A stretch of 64,000 nucleotides of DNA, from positions 88,825 to 152,824 of the forward strand of contig CATOTD010000003.1 of NCBI GenBank assembly GCA_951812995.1. The letters are read 5' to 3'. Below the pieces are notes generated by a model. The model saw nothing but the letters and a program-made list of their open reading frames with translations. It had not been told where the DNA came from and ran no database searches. Shown piece by piece: positions 37,691 to 48,200 of this stretch; the stretch's first letter is position 1, and every line of letters starts with the position of its first letter. The stretch is from an uncultured Gammaproteobacteria bacterium. GTDB taxonomy: Bacteria; Pseudomonadota; Gammaproteobacteria; Eutrophobiales; Eutrophobiaceae. The position numbers and the translations under genes are program-made.

Positions 37691-38614
37691 TCACGATTCG
37701 TTGTCCAATCCAATTTTCCTTCTACGCCACTCAATATAAACATCTGTCATGCCCAAGCAAGCAATAAACAAGGCTATTTTTGGCCAGAATATTAATAAAC
37801 AATACAGCGACACCAGCCAGGCCATCGATAGCTTAAATTTATCAACATTGCGGTGTATCGAAGCGATACCTTGTATTAAATATAAAAACATCAACACCAC
37901 CATAATATCCCTGAACATAGCCTGCCATGGTGTTGTAAGCGTAAATACCAAAAGTACAATTATGGCGCTTGTCGGCAGTATGGCCGATGGCAGACGTAGC
38001 GCATGAAATTCCGTCTGAAATGCGCCAGGGTTGAACAACCGTGATTGCCACCACCGCCCACACAGTACACTCATGATAATATTTAATGCCAAACCAGCAA
38101 CCACCATTGCATTCACCATACTGATCACGGGCACCAGTATTTCTTTATACTGCGCACTATTGCCCGCTGGTGCCGCCTCTTCCAGCACCAGATACAACCA
38201 CTGTTGCCACCAACTAGCAACATCCGCGATGCTCATGTAAATCGTGATGACTAAAACGGTGGCCATTAATCCTACTGCTACCAGCAATACACCCTGTTGT
38301 GCGTACCAGCGCAGTACCATTGCGGCAAAGCAAACCGGCAAACAAATCATCAAGGCATAGGCCAAACCAGGTAGTAGTGGTAGTTTTACAAGTAACAAAA
38401 AAACCATTAGCAACAAAAGACTTGCCACTAATGTTTGTAATGCGACTACCGCCCCTTTTCGGAGGGTAATCAAGGCGACCACTGATCCGCTGATCAGAAA
38501 GGCCAATGGTGGCAATAATAACGAGAGCAGGATACTAAACGTTGTAGCTGCTACGGCCTGCAATCTGCCGCTTAATATGTAGTTGCCAATCAATGCTAAT
38601 AATAACTGTTGCAA
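37691..38614 (-). CDS. DUF2232 membrane protein
   Basis: 307-residue polytopic protein with about eight hydrophobic segments (ILLSLLLPPLAFLISGSVVA, LVASLLLLMVFLLL and others). Proteins of this family sit between rpsR and rplI in Pseudomonas and relatives; function unknown. The start appears to be TTG (LQQLLLALIGNYILSGRLQA); no better ATG is in frame. Confidence 0.85.
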   Translation of the reverse strand: MQQLLLALIGNYILSGRLQAVAATTFSILLSLLLPPLAFLISGSVVALITLRKGAVVALQTLVASLLLLMVFLLLVKLPLLPGLAYALMICLPVCFAAMVLRWYAQQGVLLVAVGLMATVLVITIYMSIADVASWWQQWLYLVLEEAAPAGNSAQYKEILVPVISMVNAMVVAGLALNIIMSVLCGRWWQSRLFNPGAFQTEFHALRLPSAILPTSAIIVLLVFTLTTPWQAMFRDIMVVLMFLYLIQGIASIHRNVDKFKLSMAWLVSLYCLLIFWPKIALFIACLGMTDVYIEWRRRKIGLDNES

Positions 38615-38704
38615 AGCCCATTCATCATGGCGATTGCACTTAAATTGCTCACCCGATTTTAGATGAAACCCGGCTGGAAAATATCTTGTATTTATAGCTA
38701 CTCA

Positions 38705-38929
38705 TTAATGCGCATCGCAATACGGTATCAACGCAAGATAGCGCGCCCGCTTGATTGCGGTTGATAACTGACGTTGATAACGGGCATTTGTCCCGGAAAT
38801 ACGACTTGGGATAATTTTGCCTGATTCAGAGACATAATTTTTCAGTGTATTGATATCTTTATAGTCTATCTCTTTCACGCCTTCTACGGTAAAACGACAA
38901 AACCGCTTACGTTTAAAATAACGCGCCAT
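38705..38929 (-). CDS. rpsR: 30S ribosomal protein S18
   Basis: 74 residues, [24 protein letters not shown] through [19 protein letters not shown] and [15 protein letters not shown], the full S18 signature. Follows rpsF by 14 bases. Confidence 0.98.
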   Translation of the reverse strand: MARYFKRKRFCRFTVEGVKEIDYKDINTLKNYVSESGKIIPSRISGTNARYQRQLSTAIKRARYLALIPYCDAH

Positions 38930-38943
38930 ATTTATCCTCTCAA

Positions 38944-39441
38944 TTAATCTTTTGGTTCAAGTTCAGGTTCAGCCGTTGTTGCTGACGCTGATTCAGCCGC
39001 CGCCACTGCAACAGTAGTCTCAGCTACAACTGATTCAGTAACATCAGCACTGGGTTCAGACTCAGGCACAGACTCAGGCTCAACCTCGCTAGCCACAGGT
39101 GCAGACGAGTGGTTCTCTTCATCCTTGGATTTTATCAGGCAAGAGGCCGCGGTGACTGCTGTATTCTTTTTAATAATTAAATTACGAATTACAGCATCAT
39201 TAAAACGAAAGCTATCGCTTAATTGTGTCAGGGACTCGGCATCACATTCAATGTTCATAAGCACATAATGCGCCTTGTGGATTTTGTTAATCGGGTATGC
39301 CAACAACCGCCGACCCCAATCTTCCAATCGGTGGATAATGCCGTTATTAGCTGTGATGATGCCCTGATAGCGATCTATCATCGCTGGAACCTGCTCGCTT
39401 TGATCCGGGTGGACCAAAAAGACGATTTCATAATGTCTCAC
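38944..39441 (-). CDS. rpsF: 30S ribosomal protein S6 with long acidic tail
   Basis: Residues 1-100 are ordinary S6 ([20 protein letters not shown], the central [20 protein letters not shown], and [15 protein letters not shown]). After about residue 110 comes a low-complexity extension of some 55 residues, rich in Glu, Ser, Ala and Val and ending EPELEPKD. E. coli S6 has a shorter tail that RimK extends with glutamates; a genetically encoded acidic tail may serve a like purpose. 165 residues total is long for the family. Confidence 0.95.
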   Translation of the reverse strand: MRHYEIVFLVHPDQSEQVPAMIDRYQGIITANNGIIHRLEDWGRRLLAYPINKIHKAHYVLMNIECDAESLTQLSDSFRFNDAVIRNLIIKKNTAVTAASCLIKSKDEENHSSAPVASEVEPESVPESEPSADVTESVVAETTVAVAAAESASATTAEPELEPKD

Positions 39442-39680
39442 TGTGTATCCTCATGGTTTAATGCCTCCCCAACATTGCAGGTGAAGCAAGGATGTATAAA
39501 GTGGTGCGATTCTAATGGATTGGATTGTCCACTGCAATGGTATCTTGCTGTATCGTGAAAAAATGACCTAAAAAATAAGCGACCCGCTATTTTACAACGC
39601 ACTATCAACAAAAACGCAGAACAGCGACAGACAGTTTAATACCAGGGTTGCGTGTGCATTGATGCCAGGTAACAGTCATA

Positions 39681-40436
39681 TTAAATATCCACTCGTCGTT
39701 GTCTTGCGACCTCATACAAAACCACACCGGCCGCAACAGACACATTCAGACTTTCAACCGGCCCATAAATGGGTAATGCAACAGTGTAGTCGCATTCTTT
39801 CTGTATTGAATCGCGCATGCCTTTGGCTTCGCTACCCATAACAATAGCCGTTGGTATGTTCAGATCAAGATCATAGATCGATTGTTCGGCATTACCCGCT
39901 GTACCCACCACCCATACGCCACTTTTTTTTATCTTCTTTAAAGCACGTACCAGATTCACCACACGAATAACCATGACGTTTTCTACAGCACCACTTGCGA
40001 CTTTATGCACTGTTTCATTAATACCAGCGGCGCGGTCGTTTGGGATGATGACCGCGGTCACGCCAACGGCAGCGGCCGTGCGAATACACGCACCCAGGTT
40101 ATGGGGGTCTTGTATTGAATCAAGAACGAGATATAAGGGCTTACTGTCTCTGTGTTGCGCTAACACGTCATCAAGATCATGTTCTGTCTTACGAGCCGCT
40201 GTGCGCACCTCCAGGATCACACCTTGGTGATTTTGATTCTTAACCATCTTGCTCAGGGTCAAGCGCGGAACTGATTGAATCGAAACACGCAGATTTTTAA
40301 GTGCCGTCTGAATCGAATGCATTGTTTCAGATTCAATAGATTCTTGTACCCAGGCATTCAATACCGTTTCAGGGGCGTTTGCCAATGTCTGCTTGACGAC
40401 ATGCAAACCAAAAATGCGATCTGTGCGTTTACTCAT
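39681..40436 (-). CDS. rlmB: 23S rRNA 2'-O-methyltransferase RlmB
   Basis: SpoU-family methyltransferase for G2251 of 23S rRNA. N-terminal L30e-like substrate-binding domain (IFGLHVVKQTLA), then SPOUT motifs: DPHNLGACIRTAAAVGV, GSEAKGMRDSIQKECD and PVESLNVSVAAGVVLYE. 251 residues. The ATG overlaps the rnr stop by four bases, the conserved rnr-rlmB coupling. Confidence 0.97.
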   Translation of the reverse strand: MSKRTDRIFGLHVVKQTLANAPETVLNAWVQESIESETMHSIQTALKNLRVSIQSVPRLTLSKMVKNQNHQGVILEVRTAARKTEHDLDDVLAQHRDSKPLYLVLDSIQDPHNLGACIRTAAAVGVTAVIIPNDRAAGINETVHKVASGAVENVMVIRVVNLVRALKKIKKSGVWVVGTAGNAEQSIYDLDLNIPTAIVMGSEAKGMRDSIQKECDYTVALPIYGPVESLNVSVAAGVVLYEVARQRRVDI

Positions 40437-42598
40437 GTGACCAACTCGAAATCAATTTTGCGTTCATCCAGATCAACCCGTGCAACAGTCACCGTTAATT
40501 TTTGACCAAGACGAAAAACCTTGCCGCCGCGCTCGCCCCGTAAAGAATGTGTGATGGCATCATGATGATAATAATCAACGGGCAGGTTGCTGATATGTAC
40601 CAAGCCTTCGATATAAATATCGTCAAGTACGATAAACAAACCAAATGCGGTGACAGAACTCACTATGCCATTAAATGTTTCTCCTATCTTGTCTGCCATG
40701 AAGGCGCACTTGAGCCGTTGCCCGGCATCGCGTGCGGCCTCTTCCGCCCGGCGTTCTGTCATGGAACAATGCTCGGCTAATAGTGCCACCTGCTGTTCAG
40801 AATACGTAAAGGTTGCAGCCGTCTTGCCTTCAAGAATATGCACCAGGCCCCGATGCACCATCAAATCAGGATAACGCCGTATGGGTGAGGTGAAATGCGC
40901 ATAGACCGTAAAACCCAGACCAAAATGACCTGTATTCAATTTACTGTAAGACGCAAGCGGCATACTGCGTAGTAAGACTGTTTCCAACATTTGTGCATCA
41001 TCACGTTGCCGGATCACTGCAACCAATGCTGCATAATCTTTTGCGGTCGGCGCATCGCCACCCCCTAAGGTAAGACCCAACTGTGTTAATAATGAACGCA
41101 CGTTCTCAAGTTTTTCCAGTTTCGGCGATTCATGAATACGATACAGGGTCGGCATGCCATGCCTTTCAAGAAACTCACCGGCTGCAACATTGGCAACCAG
41201 CATCATTTCCTCAATTAACCGATGCGCCTCATTTCTTTCAACCTTGTAAATTGCTTTAATATGGCCCGTCTCATTAAATTCCAAACGCGACTCAAGCGAC
41301 GAAAAATCAATGAGGCCTTGCTGCTTACGCGCTGCATGGAGTAGTTGATACAGTTGATATAAATTATCGAGATGCGGCACTAATTGATGCTGTTTTTGTC
41401 TGCTAGATTGATCCTTATCGACAACAATCGCAGCCATTTCCGCATAGGTTAATCGCGCAGCGGACTTAATAATGCTTCTAAAGAATGCGGTTTGCGTCAC
41501 CTTGCCATCAGCATCAATGCTTAAATCACAGATCAGACTATAACGATCGGCCCCGGGTTTAAGCGAACATAAGTCGTTGGATAATACCTCGGGCAACATG
41601 GGGAGAACGCGGTCGGGAAAGTATGCCGAGGTGCCACGTAAACAAGCCTCATCATCCAGCGCACTTTGTTGTTTGACATAGTGCGAGACATCGGCAATAG
41701 CCACCAACAAACGCCAGCCATGACCTTGTTTATTGTCTTCTTTTTGACAAAATACAGCATCGTCAAAATCACGAGCATCCGCGCCGTCTATCGTCACGAA
41801 TGGTAGTTCACGTTTATCGATTCGGGCGGCACTATTGTCTGAATCTACTGGCGCACTAAAACCTTTAAGTGCTTGTACCACCGCATCTGACCACGCAAAC
41901 GGGAGGTCATAACTGCGTATGGCGATATCCACTGCCATACTGCCATTTAGACCATCGCCAATAATACTCAAAACCTTGCCGACCGGCTGTCGATGCTTTT
42001 CGGGTTGGTGAATAATCTTTGCCATGACGTATTGGCCATGTCTTGCGTTATTTTTATCTCCGAGCGGGATTAACAGATTCTGACTCAAGCGTTTATTGTC
42101 GGGCACGACATAAGCAATACCCTTTTCTTCATAATAACGCCCGACCAATTGTGCATGAGCGCGTTCGAGTACTTCGACTAAAACACCTTTGCGTTTCCCT
42201 TTTTTATCAATATTGATCTCTCGCACCAAAACACGGTCACCATGTAGAATCGTGCGCATTTCCTTGTCTGATAAATACAGATCCTTGCCGCCTGTGTCGG
42301 GAACGACAAAACCATAACCGTCTGGATGACCAATGACCCGACCCTTGATCAAATCCATTTTTTCAATCAGGCCGTAACTACCGCGACGATTACGGATCAA
42401 CTGACCATCACGTTCCATCGCTTTAAGCCGACGACCTAAGGCCCGGCGGATGTCGGGATCAACAATCGCCAAGGTCTCGGCAAATTGCTTACGTTTAAGC
42501 GGTCGCCCGGCTTCCTGCAATAGCGCCATAATGGCTGCACGCTCTGGCAATTTAAAACCCTGTTTTGATGCTGTTTGTGGCTTATGTTTTTTATTCAT
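40433..42598 (-). CDS. rnr: Ribonuclease R
   Basis: 3'-5' exoribonuclease of the RNB family. N-terminal helix-turn-helix (about residues 15-75), cold-shock domains, RNB catalytic core (TIDGADARDFDDAVFC with its Asp cluster, YFPDRVLPMLPEVLSNDLCS, FTSPIRRYPDLMVHR) and a C-terminal S1 domain ending RVDLDERKIDFELV. At 721 residues it stops right after S1 and lacks the Lys-rich tail of E. coli RNase R (813). Length and the HTH favour RNase R over RNase II. Confidence 0.96.
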   Translation of the reverse strand: MNKKHKPQTASKQGFKLPERAAIMALLQEAGRPLKRKQFAETLAIVDPDIRRALGRRLKAMERDGQLIRNRRGSYGLIEKMDLIKGRVIGHPDGYGFVVPDTGGKDLYLSDKEMRTILHGDRVLVREINIDKKGKRKGVLVEVLERAHAQLVGRYYEEKGIAYVVPDNKRLSQNLLIPLGDKNNARHGQYVMAKIIHQPEKHRQPVGKVLSIIGDGLNGSMAVDIAIRSYDLPFAWSDAVVQALKGFSAPVDSDNSAARIDKRELPFVTIDGADARDFDDAVFCQKEDNKQGHGWRLLVAIADVSHYVKQQSALDDEACLRGTSAYFPDRVLPMLPEVLSNDLCSLKPGADRYSLICDLSIDADGKVTQTAFFRSIIKSAARLTYAEMAAIVVDKDQSSRQKQHQLVPHLDNLYQLYQLLHAARKQQGLIDFSSLESRLEFNETGHIKAIYKVERNEAHRLIEEMMLVANVAAGEFLERHGMPTLYRIHESPKLEKLENVRSLLTQLGLTLGGGDAPTAKDYAALVAVIRQRDDAQMLETVLLRSMPLASYSKLNTGHFGLGFTVYAHFTSPIRRYPDLMVHRGLVHILEGKTAATFTYSEQQVALLAEHCSMTERRAEEAARDAGQRLKCAFMADKIGETFNGIVSSVTAFGLFIVLDDIYIEGLVHISNLPVDYYHHDAITHSLRGERGGKVFRLGQKLTVTVARVDLDERKIDFELVT

Positions 42599-42748
42599 TA
42601 CAAGCTATCTGATTGACAATAATAAGTGGACTGGTTTAAAGTCGTTCTGCTTTAAGCTACGACTATAACATATGCCAAAGTGGCGCAATGGGAGGCAGGA
42701 CAAATACCATGGCAACCAAGGAATGTATTATTGGATGTCTGCTTAAAT

Positions 42749-42835
42749 GCCCAGATGGCGGAATTGGTAGACGCGCTAGCTTCAGGTGCTAGTAGGAGCA
42801 ATCCTGTGGAGGTTCAAGTCCTCTTCTGGGCACCA
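42749..42835 (+). tRNA. tRNA-Leu (CAG)
   Basis: Acceptor stem gcccaga/tctgggc, D-arm ggcggaattggtagacgc, anticodon stem ctagc/gctag around loop ttcaggt (anticodon CAG), a long variable arm as in leucine tRNAs, T-arm ggttcaagtcc, and encoded CCA. It is divergent from rnr at the place where tRNA-Leu is found near purA/rnr in pseudomonads. A pentanucleotide array begins about 35 bases downstream. Confidence 0.96.
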
Positions 42836-42869
42836 ATCATATCCACCCGTTGTTTACGCTAAATAACAA

Positions 42870-43090
42870 CCCGTACCCGGCCCATACCTGACATGGCTCA
42901 ACCCGATTCCGACCCAACCCCGTCCCGTCTCGACCACACCCAACCACGCCCGGCCCACCATCTCGGCCCGACCCCGACTCAGCCCAACAACACTCGACTC
43001 AGCTTGACCCGACTCAGCTTGACCCGACCCGACTCCGCTTGACCCACACCAGATCCAGCCACGCCCAGTGGCGTTATAGTGCAAAGGTTT
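42870..43090 (+). repeat. Degenerate pentanucleotide array, locus 3
   Basis: About 200 bp of pentamers (ctcag cttga cccga, gactc, ccaac), C-rich on the plus strand. Its right end is gtggcgttatagtgcaaaggt, the reverse complement of the boundary motif seen at loci 1 and 4 with a few changes, so here the boundary sits on the opposite side. No conserved repeat-spacer spacing, so it is not a CRISPR array. Confidence 0.8.
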
Positions 43091-43520
43091 CAGTCTGTTC
43101 TGACCAGGATTGAGTAGCACCATGACACCGAACCCCGTACCATGGACCTACGATGAACACTGATGAATCTATCCCATTGCTCATAATTGTTGGTTATGGC
43201 TCAAATCTTTTTTACGGTGCGCAATGAGGATTTTCGCATGGTTTCTTCAAATAAATCTTGAAGTCTGCGGTCTGGCTGATTCAAGCAGTTGGCTCGCTGG
43301 TAGTAGGGATGAAAGATGTATTGTGAAGTTCTAAAAATTATCATTTGCTTTTTCTTTGGGGCAGAAAAACCTATGGAGCATCTGATCAATTAAGGATATT
43401 CAAGCAAGTGGGCATCACTGTGCTCGATAGCAACGAGCATTGAACGTTTTGCTCATTACTCTCTTTCATTTCTCTTGTCCCGGCCTACTGTTTTCAGCTA
43501 TAGCCCCTATTCCAGGCGTA
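43091..43520. other. Spacer between array locus 3 and an IS5-family remnant
   Basis: No supported gene. A short minus-strand frame (43201-43389; FHPYYQRANCLNQPDRRLQD) reads like real protein but has no recognised relative or ribosome site; it could be another insertion-sequence fragment. Confidence 0.35.
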
Positions 43521-44499
43521 CTAAGCCACTGATAGCCGTAATAATTGTTTCTTTGATAGCATAAGATTAATCAGGGCACAGTGGGCAAACAGGTGGTCCG
43601 CATTCTTGCCTGGCCCTTTGAATCTGACTTTGGTAAATCCATATTGTCGCTGCATGATATGAAAGACATGCTCAACCTTGGCACGGACTTTGGATTTGTG
43701 CCGGTTTTTAGCCTTGTCCTGTTCGGTCAGTTTGCGGTGACGTGAGCCTTTGACCTGGGTGTAGTCTTTTGCCTTGGGGTCATTATCCTTGAGTACGGAT
43801 TGCTGACCCGCATAGGCACTATCTCCCCAAAGACGGGTCTCTTCTCCATGCAGTAGGCCTCCAAGTACCTGTGAGTCGTGGACATGGGCTGGTGTGGCAG
43901 CAACAGAGTGTATCAGTTTGGTTTTGCTATCCACACCGATGTGTGCCTTCATGCCAAAGTACCATTGCTTGCCTTGTTTGGTCTGATGCCTATCAGGGTC
44001 ACGGGTGTTGCTTTTGTTCTTGGTGGCGGTAGGCGCATTGATGATGGTCGCATCAACAATAGTGCCTTCTGGATACTTTCATGCTGTTTTCCTCCAGATA
44101 GACGGCAACAGCATCAAACAGGGCAACTCCGAGGTTGTTCTCCTCCAGCAGATGACGGAATTTACAGCGGGTGCTTGCATCTGGCACGGGTTCCTGACCT
44201 AAGTCTATCTGGGCAAAGCACCGCATGGCTGGTGTGTCATATAAAGCCGCTTCTGTGGCAGGATCAGATAAGGCAAACCAGTGTTGCAGGAAGTAGATTC
44301 TCAGCATGCGTTCCATGCCCACCGGACGGCGACCAGCACCCCGGGGGTTGGGGTAATGAGGCTCAATTACTGCAGTCAGCACTTTCCAGGGAATGAGCTG
44401 ATTCATCTCTTCGAGAAATATCTCTTTGCGTGTCTGCTTGCGGTATTTCTCGAATCCAGATACTGCCAAGCTTTTTTGTTGCATCTTTTGACCCTCCAC
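43521..44499 (-). pseudogene. IS5-family transposase, frameshifted
   Basis: A third transposase type, unlike the 1299-bp copies. N-terminal part: KEIFLEEMNQLIPWKVLTAV, RRPVGMERMLRIYFLQHWFA, PDASTRCKFRHLLE. After about residue 143 one frameshift leads to GTIVDATIINAPTATKNKS (first Asp), LWGDSAYAG (second Asp) and RAKVEHVFHIMQRQ (Glu), so all three catalytic residues remain. Repairing one shift would restore an ordinary 330-residue enzyme. Inverted repeats were not placed with confidence. Confidence 0.85.
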
Positions 44500-44573
44500 T
44501 TAAAACATTGCGGTATTATCGCATATTATGGCAAATTATGGCATTAATCAGAGGTTGCTTAAAGAATCACGGT

Positions 44574-44924
44574 TTATAATAAATCCTCAATCGTTATTTT
44601 AAGTGCTTTTGACAACGCTTTAAGTGTATCTACACTCCCCCGTTTTTTACCTGATTCAAGCTGTGCGATATAACCCTGAGGTACACCAGAGGCTGTCTCT
44701 AACGCTTTTTGCGTCATGTTCCGGTATTCTCGCCACACCGTTAGGGGGGAGTCCGCGTGTATTAGTTTTTCCACAAATTCTTGCGATAACGTTTCATCAT
44801 CTGCCGTTGCATGAACGGCACGTAAATCGGCGGCGTTTTCTGCTACTGTGATTAAACGTTCCAATTCGTCTATCGGTAATACAGCAAATTGCTTTTTACC
44901 GTCACTTTCAATGTATTGGATCAT
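44574..44924 (-). CDS. XRE-family antitoxin
   Basis: 116 residues. N-terminal part (residues 1-60; IQYIESDGKKQFAVLPIDEL) binds the toxin in such pairs; a helix-turn-helix occupies about 65-112 (MTQKALETASGVPQGYIAQL, then KALSKALKITIEDLL). Its ATG overlaps the stop of the toxin gene upstream. Antitoxins of this kind usually repress their own promoter. Toxin-first order is HigBA-like. Confidence 0.88.
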   Translation of the reverse strand: MIQYIESDGKKQFAVLPIDELERLITVAENAADLRAVHATADDETLSQEFVEKLIHADSPLTVWREYRNMTQKALETASGVPQGYIAQLESGKKRGSVDTLKALSKALKITIEDLL

Positions 44925-45178
44925 TTGTATACATCTCCTCTACTGCCAATCGTGATGACTTCAATTACTAATTCTGCATCAAGCACGGTATAAACTGCTC
45001 GATAATCGCCCAAACGTAAGCGATATCCATTTTCTACGCCCTGGAAAGGTACGATTTTTAATCCTTCCATATCCTGCCTGGCTATCCGTTTGAAAGTGGC
45101 AAGAAACTGATCAGCTTTCTTTACTGGTATTTTGCGTAAATATTTTACCGCTGTTTTTTTATACCGTATCTCATGCAC
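44921..45178 (-). CDS. RelE/ParE-family toxin
   Basis: 85 residues, MHEIRYKKTAVKYLRKIPVK, FKRIARQDMEGLKIVPF, GYRLRLGDYRAVYTV: the RelE/ParE fold with its basic residues and terminal Tyr/Arg (GSRGDVYK). Members cleave mRNA on the ribosome or poison gyrase; which one applies cannot be told. It overlaps the antitoxin gene by four bases. The pair sits between an IS5 remnant and the big acyltransferase fusion. Confidence 0.88.
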   Translation of the reverse strand: MHEIRYKKTAVKYLRKIPVKKADQFLATFKRIARQDMEGLKIVPFQGVENGYRLRLGDYRAVYTVLDAELVIEVITIGSRGDVYK

Positions 45179-45224
45179 AATGAAATTATAACTAATGGTT
45201 ATATATTTTCAATAACATTTATCA

Positions 45225-48200
45225 TCATGTCTGCATGAGTAATTGCTTCGCCAGCTTAAAATCTGTCTTGCCGCTACCTAATTTTGGTATTTCATCAACG
45301 ACTGATATGCCGACAGGGATCATTAATGGATTAACATCCGCTGCCAGCATCGCTTTTTTAATTTCAGTAAGTGCAATTTTCTGGGTGATCATGAGGACGA
45401 TCTTTTCCCCTTTTTTCGCATCTGGCAGGTTCACGGCTACTAGCTCCAACTCGGGTTGATTTAAGGCCGCTCTTGCGGCCTCTTCCACGGCGGTCAGGCT
45501 GATCATCTCGCCGCCGAGTTTGGCAAAGCGCGAATAACGATCAACAATCGTTAAAAATCCATCCTCATCAAGGCGGCCTTTGTCGCCAGTTTTATACCAA
45601 CGTTTGCCATCAAGTAGCGTAATGACTTCATGCGTCTTTGCCGCATCACCCAGATAACCCAACATGACCTGGCAGCCGCATATCAAGATTAAACCCTCTA
45701 CACCAGTCGCCAATGCCGCTAATGAATCAGGATCAACAATCCGAAAACTGGTACCCGGTAATGGCATACCCACGGTGCCGGGTTTATTGCCCAACTGCAC
45801 CGACCAGTAATTGACATCAAGTGCATCGGGAATATTAACGCTGGCAACAGGTGCCGTCTCAGTGGCACCATAACCCTCATAAATATCTTTATTGAATTTC
45901 AACTTAAACGCATCACGCACATCCGCACTCAGTTTTTCCGCACCCGCCACAACAATGCGCAAGGATTCAAACATCAGCGGATGAATGCGTGGATTTTTTG
46001 TATAAAGCCTGAAAAATGTTGAGGTACCACAAAAAATCGTTGCACGATATTTTGCTATTGCTTTTGCAATATTAACCGCATCGGTTGGGTCGGGATGACA
46101 AATCGTCGGGATGCCTTCTACCAAGGGCATGAAGGTCGTCACCGTCAGACCAAAAGCATGGAACAAGGGTAAGTTTGCCATTACAACATCCGTGTCCTGC
46201 GTATTTAGCGTGTCCGATATCTGTTTTAGGTTCGTCATGATATTACGGTGACTTAGCATGACCCCTTTTGGAGTGCTCTCACTACCACTTGAGAATAAAA
46301 TGGCGGCCGGCATATTGATATCGACTTGTCTGCAATAAAGTAGCTTTAATAATCCGGCGGGTAACAGGATGACGGCCATTAAAGTGCGTAGCCTCGCTAT
46401 CGCACTAATCTCGCCTTTAAGATCTTCCATATAGATAACACGGCTGTCCGTAAAGGCGTTATTAAGCACAATGCCCTTCTTAGTCAGTTTTTCCATAAAC
46501 TTACGCGAGGTGTAAATTGTTTTTATATGCGCTTGGCTCACTGCGGCTTGTAATACTTCACGACTTGCCGTGAAATTCAGATTAACCGTTGTTTTGCCGC
46601 ACACGATAGTCGCCATATTGGCAATCGCGCCCGCATTACTGGTGGGCAGTAATAAGCCTACATTTTGTTCTTTTGAATAGTGCTTGATTAATCGCGAAAA
46701 ACAAATCACACTGGTCAAGAGTCTATGGTTGCTCAATGTGCCGGTAAGCGCATCAGCGATCGCCAATCTACCACCATTACGTTTTGCCGTATCAATAAAG
46801 GCCGCGCCCATTGTCGGCAAGTCGCGGGTGTAGTGTGTCCAGGTGTCAATTGAGATATCAAACACAATTTTTTTCAGATCAGATGACGTTGTGTCAATGT
46901 CCAGCGTTTCGCCAAAGGCAACAATGATGTCGCGCTTTATGCCGTTACTGCGTAGATGCTTCAACTTCTCACTTGAACGTGAAAACCAGCTACCCCATAA
47001 ACCGCGAATATAAAAAGGCAGGATGACGGCCTCAGCCCCTGCTGCCGCCTTTTCATAACCCTGTTGAAATGCACCTAATTGTCCCGTTCGGCTAATGGCA
47101 CCTTCTGGAAACAAACAAACAACATCGCCGTTATTTAAGCTCGCATTAATTTGTTTAAGTGCATCTTTACTTGCACTTGTAGAAACCGGAATAACATTAA
47201 AGATATCCAGAAACCACTTTAGATGCCAACGTTCATAGATGCTACGAACGATGACAAACCGGATCGGTCGTGGCGAGGCCATCTGGATAATGCCCCAGTC
47301 GATCCAACTGATATGATTGCCCAACATCAACACGCCGCCTTTCCCAGGCATGTTCTTTAACCCCAATACTTGCAGTCGATAACGATACCCAATAATGTAC
47401 GCCACAATAAAGCGCATCAAAGATTGCGGTAATTTATACACGGTATAAATCGTGCCAATAATGGCCACTACCAACAGCATGTTAAACAGGCCCAAACTAT
47501 CAATACCATAAACAGCAAAAAAAACGCTTATGCCAAGAAAACTCAGCATCATTGTGTTTTGAATCAGATTACTACCAGCAAGCACACGTCCAAGTTCATC
47601 TTTCTGTGCATGAAACTGAATCAAGGAATTGAGTGGAATTAATATAAATCCGCCAAACAAACCCCAACCAAAAAACAGCATCCCCTGTAGATACGCATTA
47701 TCCAGCCCCGGCAAGATGAATAAGCATAATGCGATACCAATAGAGCCTATCGGTATCAAACCCGTTTCAATATGTGTTTTTGAAATACGGCCAGCGATGA
47801 CAGATCCCAACACGATACCCATGCCAGCACAGGCTAAAATCCCCTGGATGATGATGGTGTTGGTAATGTGCAACGAGGCCTTGGCATAGGCTGGAAATGC
47901 CGCCAGCATGACTTGTGAAATCGCCCAGAAAATAGAGAGTCCGATGATGGCAAGCAATATCACTTTACGATCAAAAACAGCATGTAAATTGAATTTTAAA
48001 TAATGCCCGCGCATATATTTTTTCAATTCAAATCTCATTGCCTTGTCAACCGGCTGCTGCTGCGGCAATTTATAAGCCAGTACCAACTCCACAATACTGA
48101 AGGCAACCAATGCCCAGCCAATCGGTGCGATGTACATCAGTACTGAGGAAGTATTATCGTATCTTGTGTTCGCTAATAACTGTTCAAACAAAATAGAAAA

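Noticed and set aside
42749..45178. An integrative element attached at tRNA-Leu
   Set aside because: No integrase gene and no repeated tRNA 3' end were found in the following region.
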